Assembly: GCA_031835245.1 (NCBI GenBank) | Contig: JAVKOQ010000310.1 | Location: 1 to 61,117 of the forward strand | Direction of reading: 5' to 3' | Source: Balamuthia mandrillaris | Taxonomy: Eukaryota > Discosea > Longamoebia > Balamuthiidae | DNA length: 61,117 bases | Shown here: in pieces, positions 19,097-31,983 of the stretch | Layout of the letters: every line of letters starts with the position of its first letter | Position numbering within the stretch: the first letter of the stretch is position 1 | Notes under the pieces: generated by a model | Databases searched by the model: none | Seen by the model: the letters and a program-made list of their open reading frames with translations, nothing else | What the model was told of the DNA's origin: nothing | Program-made: the position numbers and the translations under genes

Positions 19097-20995
19097 ATGA
19101 AGAAAGTTTCCGTGTTGATTTCGGTGTTGGTCGCCTTATTTATTGCGTCTGCCTCCTTCGCTGATCAGGAAGAGGCCGTAATCACCCTCACTAAGGACAA
19201 CTTTGATGAAGTGGTGAACAACCAAGACATTATTTTGGTGGAGTTTTACGCTCCCTGGTGCGGTCACTGCAAGAAGTACGTACTCAAGCATGTTTGCGAC
19301 CTGCCTGTTCTTAACCGTTAATTTTGTTTTTTGTTGTGAAGGCTGGCTCCCGAGTATGAAAAGGCCGCCCAAACATTGAAAAACAATGACCCGCCCATCC
19401 CCTTGGCCAAGGTGGATGCCACCGAGGAGAGAGAGCTGGGTGACAGGTACGGAGTGACCGGCTACCCTACACTCAAGGTCTTCAGGAAAGGAGCCGAGCC
19501 CGCGCCCTACACTGGCGGTAGGACCGAGGATGCCATTGTTAATTACATGAAGAAGCAAGCTGGACCCGCCTCCAAAGTCTTGGACACGAAGGAAGCCTTC
19601 GACAAGTTTGTCGCTTCCAACGTCCCTGCTGTGGTAGCCTTCTACTCCGAAGGTTCCTCTGGATTGAACACCTTCACTTCCGTTGCTAACGCCAACCGCG
19701 AGGACTTCAGCTTTGCCCAAGTCACTGACTCCAGGTGCGTCTTCACTCCATTTCCTTTCTTTGAAAAGAAGCTCCATTTACAAGCGTTAACTTGTAATCG
19801 TGGCTCTTTTCAGTCTTGCCGCTACCCTTGGTCATAGCAATGCTGTTGTTGTCTACAAAAAGGACGAAGATGCCGCTGTTTACTCTGAAGATGGATCAAC
19901 GGACGCTCTCTTGAAATGGCTGCGCGTGAACAGTCTTCCTTTGGCCGTATGTTTTCATTCTCCTCCTCTCTTTCTCTCTCTCGCTCTCTCTGCCTTTTCG
20001 GACCGTCCTGGCCCTATGCTCAACGTGAATGGATTCCTTTGTAGGACGAAATCACTGCCAGAAATGCTGACAAGTACCAGAAGTCCGGTCTGCCCTTGCT
20101 TCGCTTCTACTTTGATGTTGACCATACCGTCAACGTCAAGCAAACTGCCTACTATGTCAGGCGATTGGCCAAGGTGGCCCAGATCTTTGTTGGAAAAGTT
20201 GTGGCTGGTTATTCTGCCTTGTACGTGCAATCCCCCGACTTTGTAGATCATTTTTCCTCACGCTCTTCCTCTCTTCATAGGAACATGGCCTCTGATTATG
20301 CTCAACCGAACGATAAGGTTGTTGTCCTTGTAGAGAAGAACGACCTCAAATATAAGTTCACTGGGGAGTTTGGCAGTACGTATTTTTATATTTGGGGATC
20401 CGCAGGCACAATTAACCTCTTTCCTCTTAGTTGAAAGCGTAAAGAACTTTGTTCAGGACGTGCTTGATGGCAAGGTGAAGCCCGCAATCAAGTCCGAACC
20501 TATTCCTGAGTCCAACGATGGTCCAGTCACAGTTGTTGTTGGCGAAAATTTCGACCAGATTGTCACGTATGTCGTTTTTCAGTTGCCTTTGCGTTACTTT
20601 TCCTTTTTGTCCTAACGCTGAAACATATTTGTTGCAAAAATACTCAGCCCGGAGAAGGACATCCTCATTGAATTCTATGCTCCCTGGTGTGGTCACTGCA
20701 AGTCTTTAGCACCCAAGTATGACCAACTCGGTGAGAAACTGAAGGATATCAGTACCCTCACCATCGCTAAGATTGACGCTACTGCCAACGACTGGCCAAG
20801 ATCCAAGTTCCCAGTTTCCGGCTTCCCCACAATCTTTTTCGTTCCTGCTGGCGGCGAGCCCATTTCTTACAACGGCAACAGGGAGGTAGACGACTTTGTC
20901 ACCTTCATCAAGAAACATGCCACGTACGTTTTTTAATTTTTTATAATGAGCCTTCTTGCTTGCTAATTTTTTTCCAATACAGCCACAAGTTCTAA
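19097..20995 (+). CDS. PDI: Protein disulfide isomerase (two CGHC thioredoxin domains)
   Basis: PDI makes and rearranges disulfides of secretory proteins in the ER. A signal peptide ([20 protein letters not shown]) precedes thioredoxin domain a with [12 protein letters not shown], then b and b' domains without active sites, then domain a' with [18 protein letters not shown] and [16 protein letters not shown]. The a-b-b'-a' order and about 480 residues are normal for PDI/ERp57. Several short introns. The last exon, after a small intron (donor GCCAC|GTACG, acceptor ATACAG|CCAC), encodes only T-H-K-F then stop, so the protein does not end in a KDEL-type retention signal. Polyadenylation-like AATAAA follows at about 21016. 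The promoter lies in the right copy of the direct repeat. Confidence 0.95.
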
Positions 20996-21145
20996 GCGCT
21001 TTTCCTCGTACTTCAATAAAATACCTCTTGTTTATCACGGCTACAAATACACACGTAAACTCTCCACAGGGTTTCCTGTTCTTTCCTCTTATTTTGCCTA
21101 TGAGCTCCCCTCCAGACACCATCTCTCTTCCTCTCTCCCTCGTTC

Positions 21146-21179
<34 letters not shown>

Positions 21180-21987
21180 AAACAATCAATCATAATCCAG
21201 TGTACATCCTCTTTTTCTCCTCTAACGGTTGATTGTTTTCTCTCTTCTGGTTTCTCCCGCCTCTCGTCTCTCCCTCTCCCTCTCTCGTCTCTCGTCTCTC
21301 TCCCTCTCTCGTCTCTCGTCTCTCTCTCTCTCTCTCTCGTCTCTTTCTGTATGTTTCTCTTTTCACTTTTGCCCCCCTCTCCCTGTGGCTAATCTCCACT
21401 TTTTTTTTCCGTAGGGAAATACAATTGATGTTTCGCTGGTAGGATGAACATTGGCGGCAGACCGACGAATGTGATTGGTGAGGAGGTAAATGGCTATAAT
21501 GGCGCTGCGGGGACCCACTCCACGCAGCGGAGAAGGGTGAAAGGAAGGTGGAGGCCAGTGCAGAGGCGGCGGCAGCAGGGAGCAGAAAAATTTGACGGGG
21601 AAGAGGAGGAAAGTCGGAAGGAAAACTGAATTCCTGCGGAGGGAAAACTGATTGCACGCCCAAAGAAATCAGAGGGCGAGGCGCATTACAGGCCCAGGCC
21701 AACTGCATATAAAATGCTTGCAACGACGCTGCTCTTTCAATCATCCCGCTTCAAAACAACAAACAAGAACAACTCCAAAGCTTTGTATCGCAGTTTTTTG
21801 CATTTTTTTTGTTTTTGTTTCTATATAATTTCCTTGCTAGCAGCAGCTACACCGAAGCAAAGAAAGGTACATTGCCCCATTGATGTCCCTCCTCTCCAAT
21901 CCTTTGCAAAGCCTACCATTGTGCGCAAAGAATTGAAAACCAATATTCTTTACTAGGCGCATCCTCGCTCTAACGCTGTTATATCGG
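20996..21987. other. Intergenic region with CT-rich tracts
   Basis: Contains the PDI 3' end, (TC)n tracts at about 21146-21175 and 21250-21335, then a non-repetitive stretch leading to the next start at 21988. A short open frame (21714-21956) looks like 5' leader. No RNA gene recognised. Confidence 0.4.
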
Positions 21988-23983
21988 ATGTCTGATTTCT
22001 ACACTCCAGGAGAAGGGCTGATCAAGTCAGACAGAAAAACAACAACCAGAACTCCTTGGGACAAAAGACATACCGAGGAGCAAGTAAGAAACCGATTGGA
22101 ACGCGAACGACACGAAGACCTCGCCAGAGAAAGAGACCGTAGAAAAGCGGAAGAACACGGCCACAAGTACCACTGGGACGAGCACGAAGAAGTTTACGAC
22201 AAACCTCGTTGGGTAGAATCCGAGAAAAGAAGAAGAGGACGATTTGCCAGAATGACTGAGTTTTTGAAGAAAGGAGAGCTTCCCACCAACCGCGACATGA
22301 CGGAGGGCCTCGAGGAAGCCAAGATCGCTCTTGAGGACACCAAGACCATCGCCCAGACCGAGGGCCTCACCCGAGAGGGTGAGAGAATTATCGAAGACGC
22401 AGAGCGCGTCATGACCGACGCCGAGAGACTCATTCTCGAGAGGAACAGGGACGAGAAGCTGCAGAGGCTCTGGCGCGAATCCAAGCTCGCCACCCAGGAG
22501 CTAAGGGAGAAGGACTTTGCTTCCAGGTATGTTGATTCTTCCTCAATTCCAGGCTATGGTCCCTTCTCTGGCGTTGTTCTAACCAATAGCCTTTATTTCC
22601 AAATGAATGAATGCAATCCACCACATCTAGGGGCGGAGCGGCCGGACTAGTTGAATCTGAGGAGACCCGCAAAGTGCGTGAGAGGGGCGCCCAGTTGATG
22701 AAGGCCGCCCAATTGCTGGGCCTCGAGCTGGCGACCTCATCCTCTTTCAGAAGAAGCCTGGGTGACCTTATTGCCTTCTTCTGGCACGTACTCGAGGGCA
22801 AGGTCGAATCCGGCTCCCAAGAAGTCCGCCAAGAAGTCAAAGAAGGCTGGAGGGCCATGACTACTGAGCACGGTACGTCGCCTTTTACCTTATGTCTTTG
22901 CCTTTCCTATACGCGTTGCTAATTCCCTCACTAGATATGGAGAAGGCCAAAGACAAGGTCTCCCAAGTCACCGAGTCAGTTAGCAAGATCGCGTTGGATG
23001 CCAAGGAAGGCAAGACGAGCATGAAGTTCACCGAACAAGAGAAGGACGAATTGATGCACCGATTCATCAGAATCATGAGGGACATCAACAGCAGAGAACG
23101 CACCAAACGAGCCATCCAAGAGCTTCTTGGTTTATTTACCGTCATGAACGAGATGCTGACGGAGGTGAGAGCCAGGGGACAAGAGCGTCTCAAAGCTACC
23201 ACCATGGACATCAAGAGGAGCGAGCACCTGGACAAGGTCAGCATGTTATCCAAGGAGCTCTTTGAGGAATTCGCGGGGCACAGGGCTCTGGACCCTCTCA
23301 TCTTCCACGTCAAGGAGACTAGCGATCTCATGAGCAAGAGCGAGGGAATGAGAGACTACTGGCATGACCTCAGGCACTACCTCCTCAACATCCTCCGCGA
23401 ACCGGAGAGGTTGGAATCTCGTGACAGCACAGAAGCTGTAATTCAAGAAGGCAAGGACCTCATGGCTCGAGGTCGCGAATTGCTCTACAGGAACGACACA
23501 AACCTCCTCATTCGAGACAACTTGAGGCAGATCGTTGGAGAGAGCAGAGACATGGTTCAGAGAGTTGGCGCTGATCCTCTTATTCTTAAGCTTCAAAAGG
23601 TACCACTCAAGTTTAAGTTTTCTGCTGTTTTTTATTTTCTAGTTTCTTACCCGGTTTTTGTTGCTTCTCAGGACTTGAGGAGATTGGCACAGGACCTCAT
23701 CCTTGACGAACGTGGCCGCATTCAATGGAAGCCAGAGGCTCTTAACCAGTTGAAGATCATTATCCTTACTTCAATCGTCGAAAAGATGAGGATTCCTCTT
23801 CCTGTGATGCAGACTGAGAACGACAAGATGGCCTTCAGGTTGGAGGGACTCATTCTCAGGTTGAAGGATGTGTTGCCCTACGACATTGTCATGGAGAATC
23901 ATGGCAGGACTTCATTCGACCTTTATGATCCCAAGGACCCTCTTCATGCCGGAAGCATCCAGACTCTTGTGCTGAAATTGTTC

Positions 23984-24018
<35 letters not shown>

Positions 24019-24564
24019 TCTCTTGGAAAGCGATCTAACCGAGGCACTACCCCCGCAAATGCAGGCGCAACATTAACATTCACACCCCGCCCGCTGACAT
24101 CTACTTCCACCATAAGACGTTCCCGAGGGTGGAGGAGTCCGGCAAAGCCTTGATCGACGTCGGCGGACGTGGTATGGACATTGATATTAGGCTCCAGACT
24201 TCTTCCAAGACCAAAAACATCTTCGATGTAGCCAATGTGGCTTGCGTGATCAACAAGCTCTCTTTGAGACTCGAAGGAACTCAGCACGAGTAAGTACACC
24301 GTTGTGCACATATTCTAAGCTGAGGCATTCACTGACCGCTTCAACTCTTGCTTTTTTGCGTTTAGCATGCTCTACAACACTGGTATTAAGCTGTTCAAGG
24401 GCAGAATAAGGAGAACAATCGAGGACGCTATCCAGGAGAATATTGCCAACATGTTGGTTGACCTGAACGAGAACTTGATGCAACTCAGAAAGATGGACAC
24501 CGTTGACATCAAGAGAACAGCACAGGACCTCGGCGATAAGATCAGGGAGAGAGTGTCTGGATAA
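21988..24564 (+). CDS. HAM1-like / TULIP-type lipid-binding family protein
   Basis: Begins MSDFYTPGEGLIKSDRKT; highly charged and largely helical. Exons joined by short introns (about 22527-22629, 22873-22935, 23599-23671, 23979-24065, 24291-24365) give about 710 residues. The long helical N-terminal part, then LKLRRNINIHTPPADIYFHH, RVEESGKALIDVGGRGMDID and VACVINKLSLRLEGTQH, follow the layout of fungal HAM1-like proteins (separate N- and C-terminal domains; the C-terminal domain resembles BPI/TULIP lipid-binding folds). Members are thought to bind lipids or act at membranes. The intron before RRNINIHT holds a (TC)n run. Assigned from overall pattern, not from a diagnostic catalytic motif. 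Confidence 0.6.
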
Positions 24565-24967
24565 ATGTCCACTCGTCTGTTCGCCTTTGAAGAGGCATTG
24601 TTCGGTGGGGCATGCATAAGCATGTCTTCATTTGCAGAATTCTTCACTCCATCTGCGTTTAACTCTCTTCTTCCACACCAAACTTTTTTCTTGTAAAGAC
24701 TTGACATTCTTTTGATTTGAAAGAAACAACAAAGTCTCTCCTACCAAAGTCTCTCTCTTGTTAATTGGCTGTTCCTCCTTCAGGTGCTTTGTTTATTAAA
24801 TGGTCGTTGTGCTTTGGCAAATGCTGCACCGAAAAAAAGCTTGCTGTTTCTCCGCCTTTATATTATTAGGTGAAAGTTAAACTGGTGAGCCTATCCAAAC
24901 TTCTCACAACAAAGCCAGTAGCTACCTCCCCCGTTTGCCGTCTTACCCTAGCCACCAACCCCCGGAA
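24565..24967. promoter_or_regulatory. Intergenic region upstream of the AAA+ gene
   Basis: Holds the 3' UTR of the HAM1-like gene and the promoter of the next gene. No distinct motif recognised. Confidence 0.3.
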
Positions 24968-27327
24968 ATGGAGAGCGAGACAGAATGGTTACGATGTGTG
25001 AAAGAGAGCATAAGCGGGATAAGAGACCTGCTAACGGAGACTGTAAAAGAACGGCTGCGCAAGCTGGATCCAAACCTTCCCTTCGCGGACGACCTGGACT
25101 ACCTCAACTTCTATGACACTTTACTGTGGCTCAAAAAGCAGCTCTGCGCGGTGCAGCTGTTGTCTTTGCAGGAAGGCGGACAGCTATTGAAGGAGCGCAA
25201 GCAAAGAACGGAAAAGAGCAAGATCGACGAAAGCGTGGCAACACTAGAGGCCCTTGTCCATGCCACGGAGTGCCTGCTGGACGCCAAGCTCCGACAACAC
25301 CTTCCTATCGTCGGCGATAAGCCTTCCTCTGGTGTCACTACCACCGAGGCTAAAGAAAAGGAGAAGGCGGAGACCGAGGAAGAAGCCCGTGAGCCAACAA
25401 CAATCAAGGACAAAGCGGAAAGGCAAGGCAGGCGGCCTCCTCTACTGCCGCGGTTGGAGCGGTTAGCCCACAAATTGGGACTCACCCAGAACGAAAAGAA
25501 GGCGCTGATCTACCTGCTAGTACTGCACACAGGGAAGGAGTTTCGCACAGGACCCACTACCACTACCAGTCTTAGCGAAAGCGGTGGCAGCAATAGTAAC
25601 AACTTCTTCAGAGGCTTCCGCACCGCCGACAGGCGTTACGGCTTCGATTCCATGCTTTACTTCTCGGGCATGACCTTCCAGGAGGGAGTGGCCTTCCTTC
25701 GTCCTACTCGCCTCCATTTGACCCAGGGCCTCTTCAATGCGGACAAACAAAATCCCACGCAGAACGAGTACCTGGAGCTCTGCCACGAGACCTTGGCTGC
25801 ACTCACTGGCACCCAACTTACTGCCTCTGAGCTGCTCAAAATAGATAAGACCAAGTTGGCCGATGTCATTGAAGAAGAGAAAGACGAAAAAACAGCCAGA
25901 TCCAACGAGACTCTTGAGGATAAGAAGAGCAAGGAGGAGGACATGGATATAGCTGTCAGTTCCTCCACACCGCAGCAACAGACAGTTTACAATGAGCAGG
26001 AAGAGGAAGAGGCAAATGAAAGCAACCTCCATGCTCCGGGTTCGGAGACACAACCAGATGAAGTCGACCAACCGCAAACTTTGGAGAAAGACCTGTTCAC
26101 CTTGCTGCGTGAAGAAACGCTGCTAGATAAAAAGCGTCAACTTGGGCACACAACTGATGAGACCACTGAAGAAGACGAGGAGGACCCAGACAAGATCCGG
26201 CCTTACACCAAGGATATTGAGTATCTGGAGGATCAGGTTATTCTCTTACCTCTTTATGTTTGTTGCTTGCTTGTTCACTAACCGGTGAGAGCAGATTAAA
26301 TGGATAGGTGTGAAACTGAAAATTAGAAGAAGAGTGGAACAGACAGAGTCCGACTTTTCCTACGGAGACCGCTCTCAGCTGGAAACCGAACTGAGGGAGT
26401 TCAGAGCCAAGGAAAGAATGTTAAAGGTAATGCCAGCTGCCGTGCTTTAATAGAATCAGATATTAACTAACCCTCTCTCTCTCTCTCTCTCTCTCTCTCA
26501 GGCCAAGTGTGAGAAACGATTGGCTGCCACAAAAGAGGCGGGAGAGTGGTTACCCCGTCTCGAGAGGTTGGCCAAAGCATGTAATATGGATGAATTCGAA
26601 AAGGTATTGTTAGCGTCATGCCTATTTCCTCTCATTTCTTCTCTTTGTCGTACTTAATAAACACGTCACATTGTAGTCGGTAGTACTGGCGTTGGTGGGC
26701 GCAGTTATCAGCCAAGAAATATATAGGATGGACCCCAACTTCACTGTAGGACAATTGACACAGCTGTTCTGCAAAGGCTTCGAACAAGAAGTAAGCGCGA
26801 GGCCATACTTTTACAAGGCAAGCACCTTGGTGAGGGAGGGTATAGTTCGTTTAACTGAAAGTTGGGGTGGAGATCTTATGCGAGTACTGGTAATGTCAAT
26901 GTTTCACTCTTTCTTTGATTAATCACGTAGTTTACATTAGCAACTGTGCTTATCTAATCACATCACTAGGTTGAACTGGATAGGCGAATGCTCGACTTCA
27001 TCGTTGGATTGGACACAGAATTCAATGAGCTAGTGGAGGGCTCCCACTCATACTTTCCGAAAGTGAATGTTGATCAAGGTTAAGGGCTTTAAAGTGTATG
27101 TCTTGACCTTTGATTAACGACCTCTTTTACAGTTATTCTGCCGGATGAAGCCAAAAAACTTATTATGGACACAGTGCACGGTTTTGAACTCTATAAGAAA
27201 CATCGAAAGGAACTTGGTTTCGAAGAGGTGATTTCTTATGGCAACGGCATTTTGCTATTGTTCTTTGGGCCTTCCGGTTTGTTTTCTTTTTTAATACCAC
27301 TTCCATTGCTAGCTCATTCTTAGTCCC

Positions 27328-27360
<33 letters not shown>

Positions 27361-29324
27361 GCTCTCTGCTCTCTGCTCTCTCTTCTCTCCTCGCTCCTCG
27401 CTCCTCGCTCCTCTCTCTCTCTCTCCCTCTGCTCTCTGCTCTCTCTTCTCTCTTCTCTCTTCTCTCCTCTCTCCTCTCTCTCCCCCCCCCTCTGCAGGCA
27501 CGGGCAAGACGATGATGGCAAATGCACTCGCTAACTCTCTTGGAAAGAAAATTTTGCTCATAAATTACACCTCTCTCGGTGGGAATAGGGCAGATGAAGT
27601 TATAAAGTTTATCTTTCGAGAGGTACCCTTTCCTTTATGCTGTTCATTTCGTTTATTCTCTATTTTTGTTTGTTGCTTTATAGCATTATGATATCTGACT
27701 ACATGCGTGCTCTGCTGGTAGGCCAAACTTACAGACTCCATTCTGTTTTTCGATGAATGCGAACAAATCTTTCTTTCGCGGGATAAAGGCGGCACAGACA
27801 TTAACTTGCTGCTTACTGAAATCGAGAGACATGATGGACTTATTATAATGGTTCCTACTATTTTTTGTTGCATTACCTGACACTTCTTTGTTGAGCCATT
27901 TCCAATCGTTTAACTTTTTTTTTTGTTTGCAGGCAACCAATCGGGCGTTCGACCTAGATGAAGCGATGCATAGGAGAATAACATTGGCCATAGAGTTTCG
28001 GCAGCCTGACCCCATCATGAGGCAAAAAATCTGGAAGGCGCATATCCCCCAAGCAATGAAGTTGGCTGATGATATTGACTGGAAGTTGCTGGCTCTAAAG
28101 TATGAGTTATCTGGGGGCTTTATCAAGAATGCCGTTCTCAGCGCACTTTCAGCAGCAGTAAATCGCGATAAGGTACCTGATGGCCCTCTGTGTAATGCCT
28201 CTCCATTAATACAAAAAAAAAATACAATAATATAGAGCAACGTGGTGATAACCCAGGAGGACTTGGACAACGGCTCTAAGCTTCAGTTGAGAGGAAGGCT
28301 GGCAATGGTGGACTTTGACCGCAGAGGTATTGTTTAAAATAGTCTGAATCAGTTGCTTGTTTATTGTAACACAATATGCTCTGCATACAGTGGTACCTAC
28401 AAGAGGAATTGAAGATGTTATTGCAAGCGAGGAAGTTATTGAGAGTCTTCACGAAATTATCAACTACGAGAAGGCCCGACAAGTTCTTTTTGGACAATGG
28501 GGATACTCAGAAAAACTCTGCTCTGATCAGGGCACCACTGTTCTCTTCTATGGTCCTCCAGGCGTGGGAAAAACCATGGCTGCGTACGTTTCAATACACC
28601 CTTCTGTTCAGAAAAAAAAAGACGGAACAATTTCTTACCATTCTTTTCTCCCGGTGGCAATGCAGGGAGGCCATTGGTTTTGAAACGGGCAAACCACTCA
28701 AGGTGATCAACTGCGCTGAGTTGGTCAGCAAGTATGTGGGTGATACCGGGAAAAACATAGAGGCTGTTTTCAAGGAAGCCAAAACTCTAGATGCTATTCT
28801 AGTTTTTGATGAAGCTGATAGTATTTTTGGCGCCAGGTCTTCTTCTACTGAAAGCTCCACTGACCGATACGCCAACCTTGACGTAGGTTTGCTATTGTAC
28901 CACATGGAGAAGTTTCCTGGTATTGTCATTCTGACAACGAACCTCGTGAATGCAATTGATACTGCCTTCCACAGAAGGATACGCTTCATGGTGCCTTTCT
29001 CCCTGCCAGATGCCAAGTCAAGAGAAAAGGTAGGTTCCTGCCCTTTGTACACCCTTCACCCTCTCACTAATATCATCGCAGTTGTGGAGAGCACACATTC
29101 CTCCCAACGCCCCAATGGCAAAAGATGTAAATTTCTCAAAGTTGAGCAACGCTTTCGCATTTGCGGGAGGCAACATCAAGAACGTTTGCTTCAAGGCGGC
29201 TGCTAGAGCAGCTCTCCGTCTGGAAAATCCAATCATCACCATGGAGGACCTAACACAATGCGCTGAAAGAGAGCTTAACAAAGGAGCAACTGACAAACAA
29301 CGGCTCGCCTCCTTCTACTCCTAA
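24968..29324 (+). CDS. Tandem AAA+ ATPase
   Basis: A long helical N-terminal region (start MESETEWLRCVKES, with acidic linkers around 25850-26200) is followed by two AAA modules. Module 1: GPSGTGKTMMANAL (Walker A, split by a CT-rich intron at about 27278-27497), SILFFDECEQIF (Walker B), and MHRRITLAIEF (arginine finger region). Module 2: FYGPPGVGKTMAA (Walker A), AILVFDEADSIFGARSSS (Walker B), and FHRRIRFMVPF. It ends with a helical lid, FAGGNIKNVCFKAAARAAL and ITMEDLTQCAERELNK. About 1,100 residues in about 14 exons. Such double-module proteins with a long helical head occur in amoebozoans and bacteria and are presumed remodelling ATPases; the substrate is unknown. ATP-binding residues of both modules are intact. 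Confidence 0.88.
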
Positions 29325-29487
29325 ATGGTTAGTTGGCCATATCCTATAATAAAGGAAAGTGTTCTTCTGCACCTCGAGTTGTTGCTGTCAACCCTAACCC
29401 TAACCTAGAGATTCTTCCCCCATGTGCAATAAATAATAAATAATTCCCTCACCTTAATCGAAATTCCCCGCAAAAGAAAAAAGATAT

Positions 29488-29560
29488 CGCCCACAGCAGG
29501 GCTCGAACCTGCGACCCTTAGCTTAGAAGGCTAATGCTCTTCCAACTGAGCTATGCGGGC
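29488..29560 (-). tRNA. tRNA-Arg (UCU), second copy
   Basis: Identical over its mature length to 10286-10358 but on the other strand, with anticodon TCT. Even the six bases just upstream (CAAGTT) are shared. A T-run follows on the minus strand (about 29477-29482) as terminator. Confidence 0.95.
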
Positions 29561-30529
29561 AACTTGCTTTCCCTTGCACCAAGGTGGGTTTGCTTCAACT
29601 TTCGTGCAAATACTAAGGCGGCGCCAATACTGTACTTTCCGCAAGATACCACGTCACGCTATTCCCTTTGTCTCAGCGGGAAAGTACCATGTATGCTTTT
29701 GTACATGGCTCCTCAATACTTATGTCCACCCTGCAGCGCTACTGTGCTAATACATGCCCCAAGTACCGACTGTTATCAAATCACACCAGGGTCCGGGAGG
29801 ACCCCTAAGGCTGGTGATGCTTTGTTCATTTTTGGCCAATCAACTTTTGATGGTTGTAACGGGTAAGAGAATTTGGGTTTGATTACAGAGAGGGCCACTT
29901 CTGAGGAAGGCAGCAGGCGTGCAAGCTGCCTGTCAGGATTGGGTAAATAACAATACAGGTCGTGAAAAATGATAAGTAATTGGAATGAGGACAATTTAAA
30001 TCCTGTAACAAATAACAATTGGAGGAACTTGATGTTAAGGGATGCAGAAAAAGTTGTAGCAGTTAAACAATAGTTGGATCTCGGAGTGTTTGGAAAGGCA
30101 TCTGCCAAACCTTGAATGGTGGAGAAAACGCAGTCCTCCAGCAACGGCCTGGCCCTGAGGCATCGAATCAGATGCATACAGGCGGCAATGTTGCTGATAT
30201 CAATTCTTTCTTGGTTAATCCCTTGCAACTCCACAATCAAGTGATTGGCTGTGGCCCGCCTCTTGAACTTGCAGAGCTGGCTAACCTCAAACTTTTGGTC
30301 AGAGGTGCTATGGTGTTTGTGTGTGCAAAAGAGAGGCGAAAGGATGAGCTCTTGCAAGCGGTTGAAAACGCAGCAGCCTTGGAGCAATGGCGTGAGTCGT
30401 CAGATGAGCCGTGAGTAGGCACGCCGGAGGTGGGTTTATTTTTTTGTTTCTCTGTTTTTTCTCTTTTAAATAACGTATTCCGAAGGATGCGGCAGTTAAA
30501 TGTATCTTTTAATTAGACCTAAAGCACAG
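29561..30529. other. Region without a firm gene
   Basis: Only weak open frames. The best is 30112-30414 on the plus strand (listed separately). A plus-strand frame at 29534-29866 overlaps the tRNA and is probably chance. Confidence 0.3.
30112..30414 (+). CDS. Possible small hypothetical protein or 3' exon
   Basis: About 100 residues (MNGGENAVLQQRPGPEASNQ to ending QWRESSDEP). It has plausible amino-acid composition, and VRGAMVFVCAKERRKDELLQ looks like strand plus helix. No family, no clear upstream exon. It may be a 3' exon of a gene I cannot reconstruct, or a relic. Confidence 0.3.
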   Translation: MNGGENAVLQQRPGPEASNQMHTGGNVADINSFLVNPLQLHNQVIGCGPPLELAELANLKLLVRGAMVFVCAKERRKDELLQAVENAAALEQWRESSDEP

Positions 30530-31934
30530 TTAAGCAGAAGCTGGCTTGAATTCAGGGAGGAGGTAATGGTGGGTGACGCGGGAGGTGTTTGTGGAGAGAT
30601 CGAAACGGAGACTATAAACGTAATCATGCTCCAAATCGACTAAAGCCGTCACAGCAATGCTATAACCCTTGTTATCAGCCACTTTCTCTTCCAGCAGAAC
30701 CTCTGTCAATTTGCCCTGATGGAATGAAATGAAATTAAAATCACAGCACACAGAACGGGGAATGCCACAGAGGATGAGGCAAACCTTGCGCGCCTTATAT
30801 AGAACACGCTCAAAGTCAGACTTGTACAAATACTTTCCAAAGTTGTCATAGCCAGACACCTGAACACAAGTGCCTAAAAAAAAAATGTTGTCAATGGGAG
30901 CAAAAAAATACAAACAAGCAAGAGGATAGAGTACCATAGGTCTCCTCAGTGGCAACCAGAGCCCAAACCCTGCCTTCCGCTTCGAGGTCGTCTGCTTCTA
31001 TCCACGCTTGGAATGTCTGACGATCGGAGAGAGAGCTTAACTTGGCTTCTTTAGATTGTAGGACCAATGGAGGATTTTGTTGCTCCATTTCTATGACTTT
31101 TTTGTTGCCATCTTTGTCCTCAAAGGTGATGCGGGTGTGCAGAGGTTGTGGCAAAGAGTGGTGTACGCGTCTTTCCCTATCAAACTGTGGGGCATGCACC
31201 TCCAACTCAGTTCTAACCACGAGATTGAGGCTATTCAAATAACACACAGGAATGAGCGTAATGGTGTATTGCAAAAAAAGAAAGACACGCTTTGTTGCGT
31301 ACCGTTCGTTTGGAGCAACGTTGAAACCAGCGGTATCATAACCACCCATGGAGTAACTGAAGTAGCCCGACTTTTGGCCCAGACGCGTTTCCTAAAGGTT
31401 ATGTTGTTAAGCAAAAAACTTTTGCATTCTTTGAACTCACCTTAGGGGCTTTCCATTGGCCATCTTTGTCCAAGTACTCGCTCTTGATGGATACCAAAGC
31501 CACTTCCTTTTCGCTTGGGTTAAACAATGCCAGATGGTCGAAAATAAGATTAGAGAATTGGCCGTCTCGCCACCATGTTTGGTCCGCGCAACTCGCCTCC
31601 TTTTGCTTTATGTCCAATGGACAGTCACCCTCTCCCACGCTTTCTTTCTCCATCTTCAGTTCGATGAACCGTGGCGCCTCGTGGCCTTTCGTTATTGCAA
31701 CAAAGTAGTCATTTATGATAAGTACCATCAAAAGAAAAAAGGATGAGAGAGCGAGAGAGAACTAACTTGGCGTAAATTCTCCTGTTTTGAAGAAAGGCCC
31801 TTCAATAGTAGGTTCAGGTAATATGTACTCCTTGCCAGGAGCTCCACAAGAGACATTTTGGATGACCTTCACATCCTTCTTTGCTAAGTTCGACCCGACT
31901 TCAATTCGCTGAAAGCAAACAGTTTGGTTAGTAT

Positions 31935-31983
<49 letters not shown>

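Noticed and set aside
29392-29406. Telomere-like CCCTAA units
   Set aside because: Only about two and a half units; too short to call an interstitial telomere or contig end.
29534-29866. Plus-strand 110-residue frame
   Set aside because: It overlaps the tRNA-Arg gene and has no motif or supporting splice signals.
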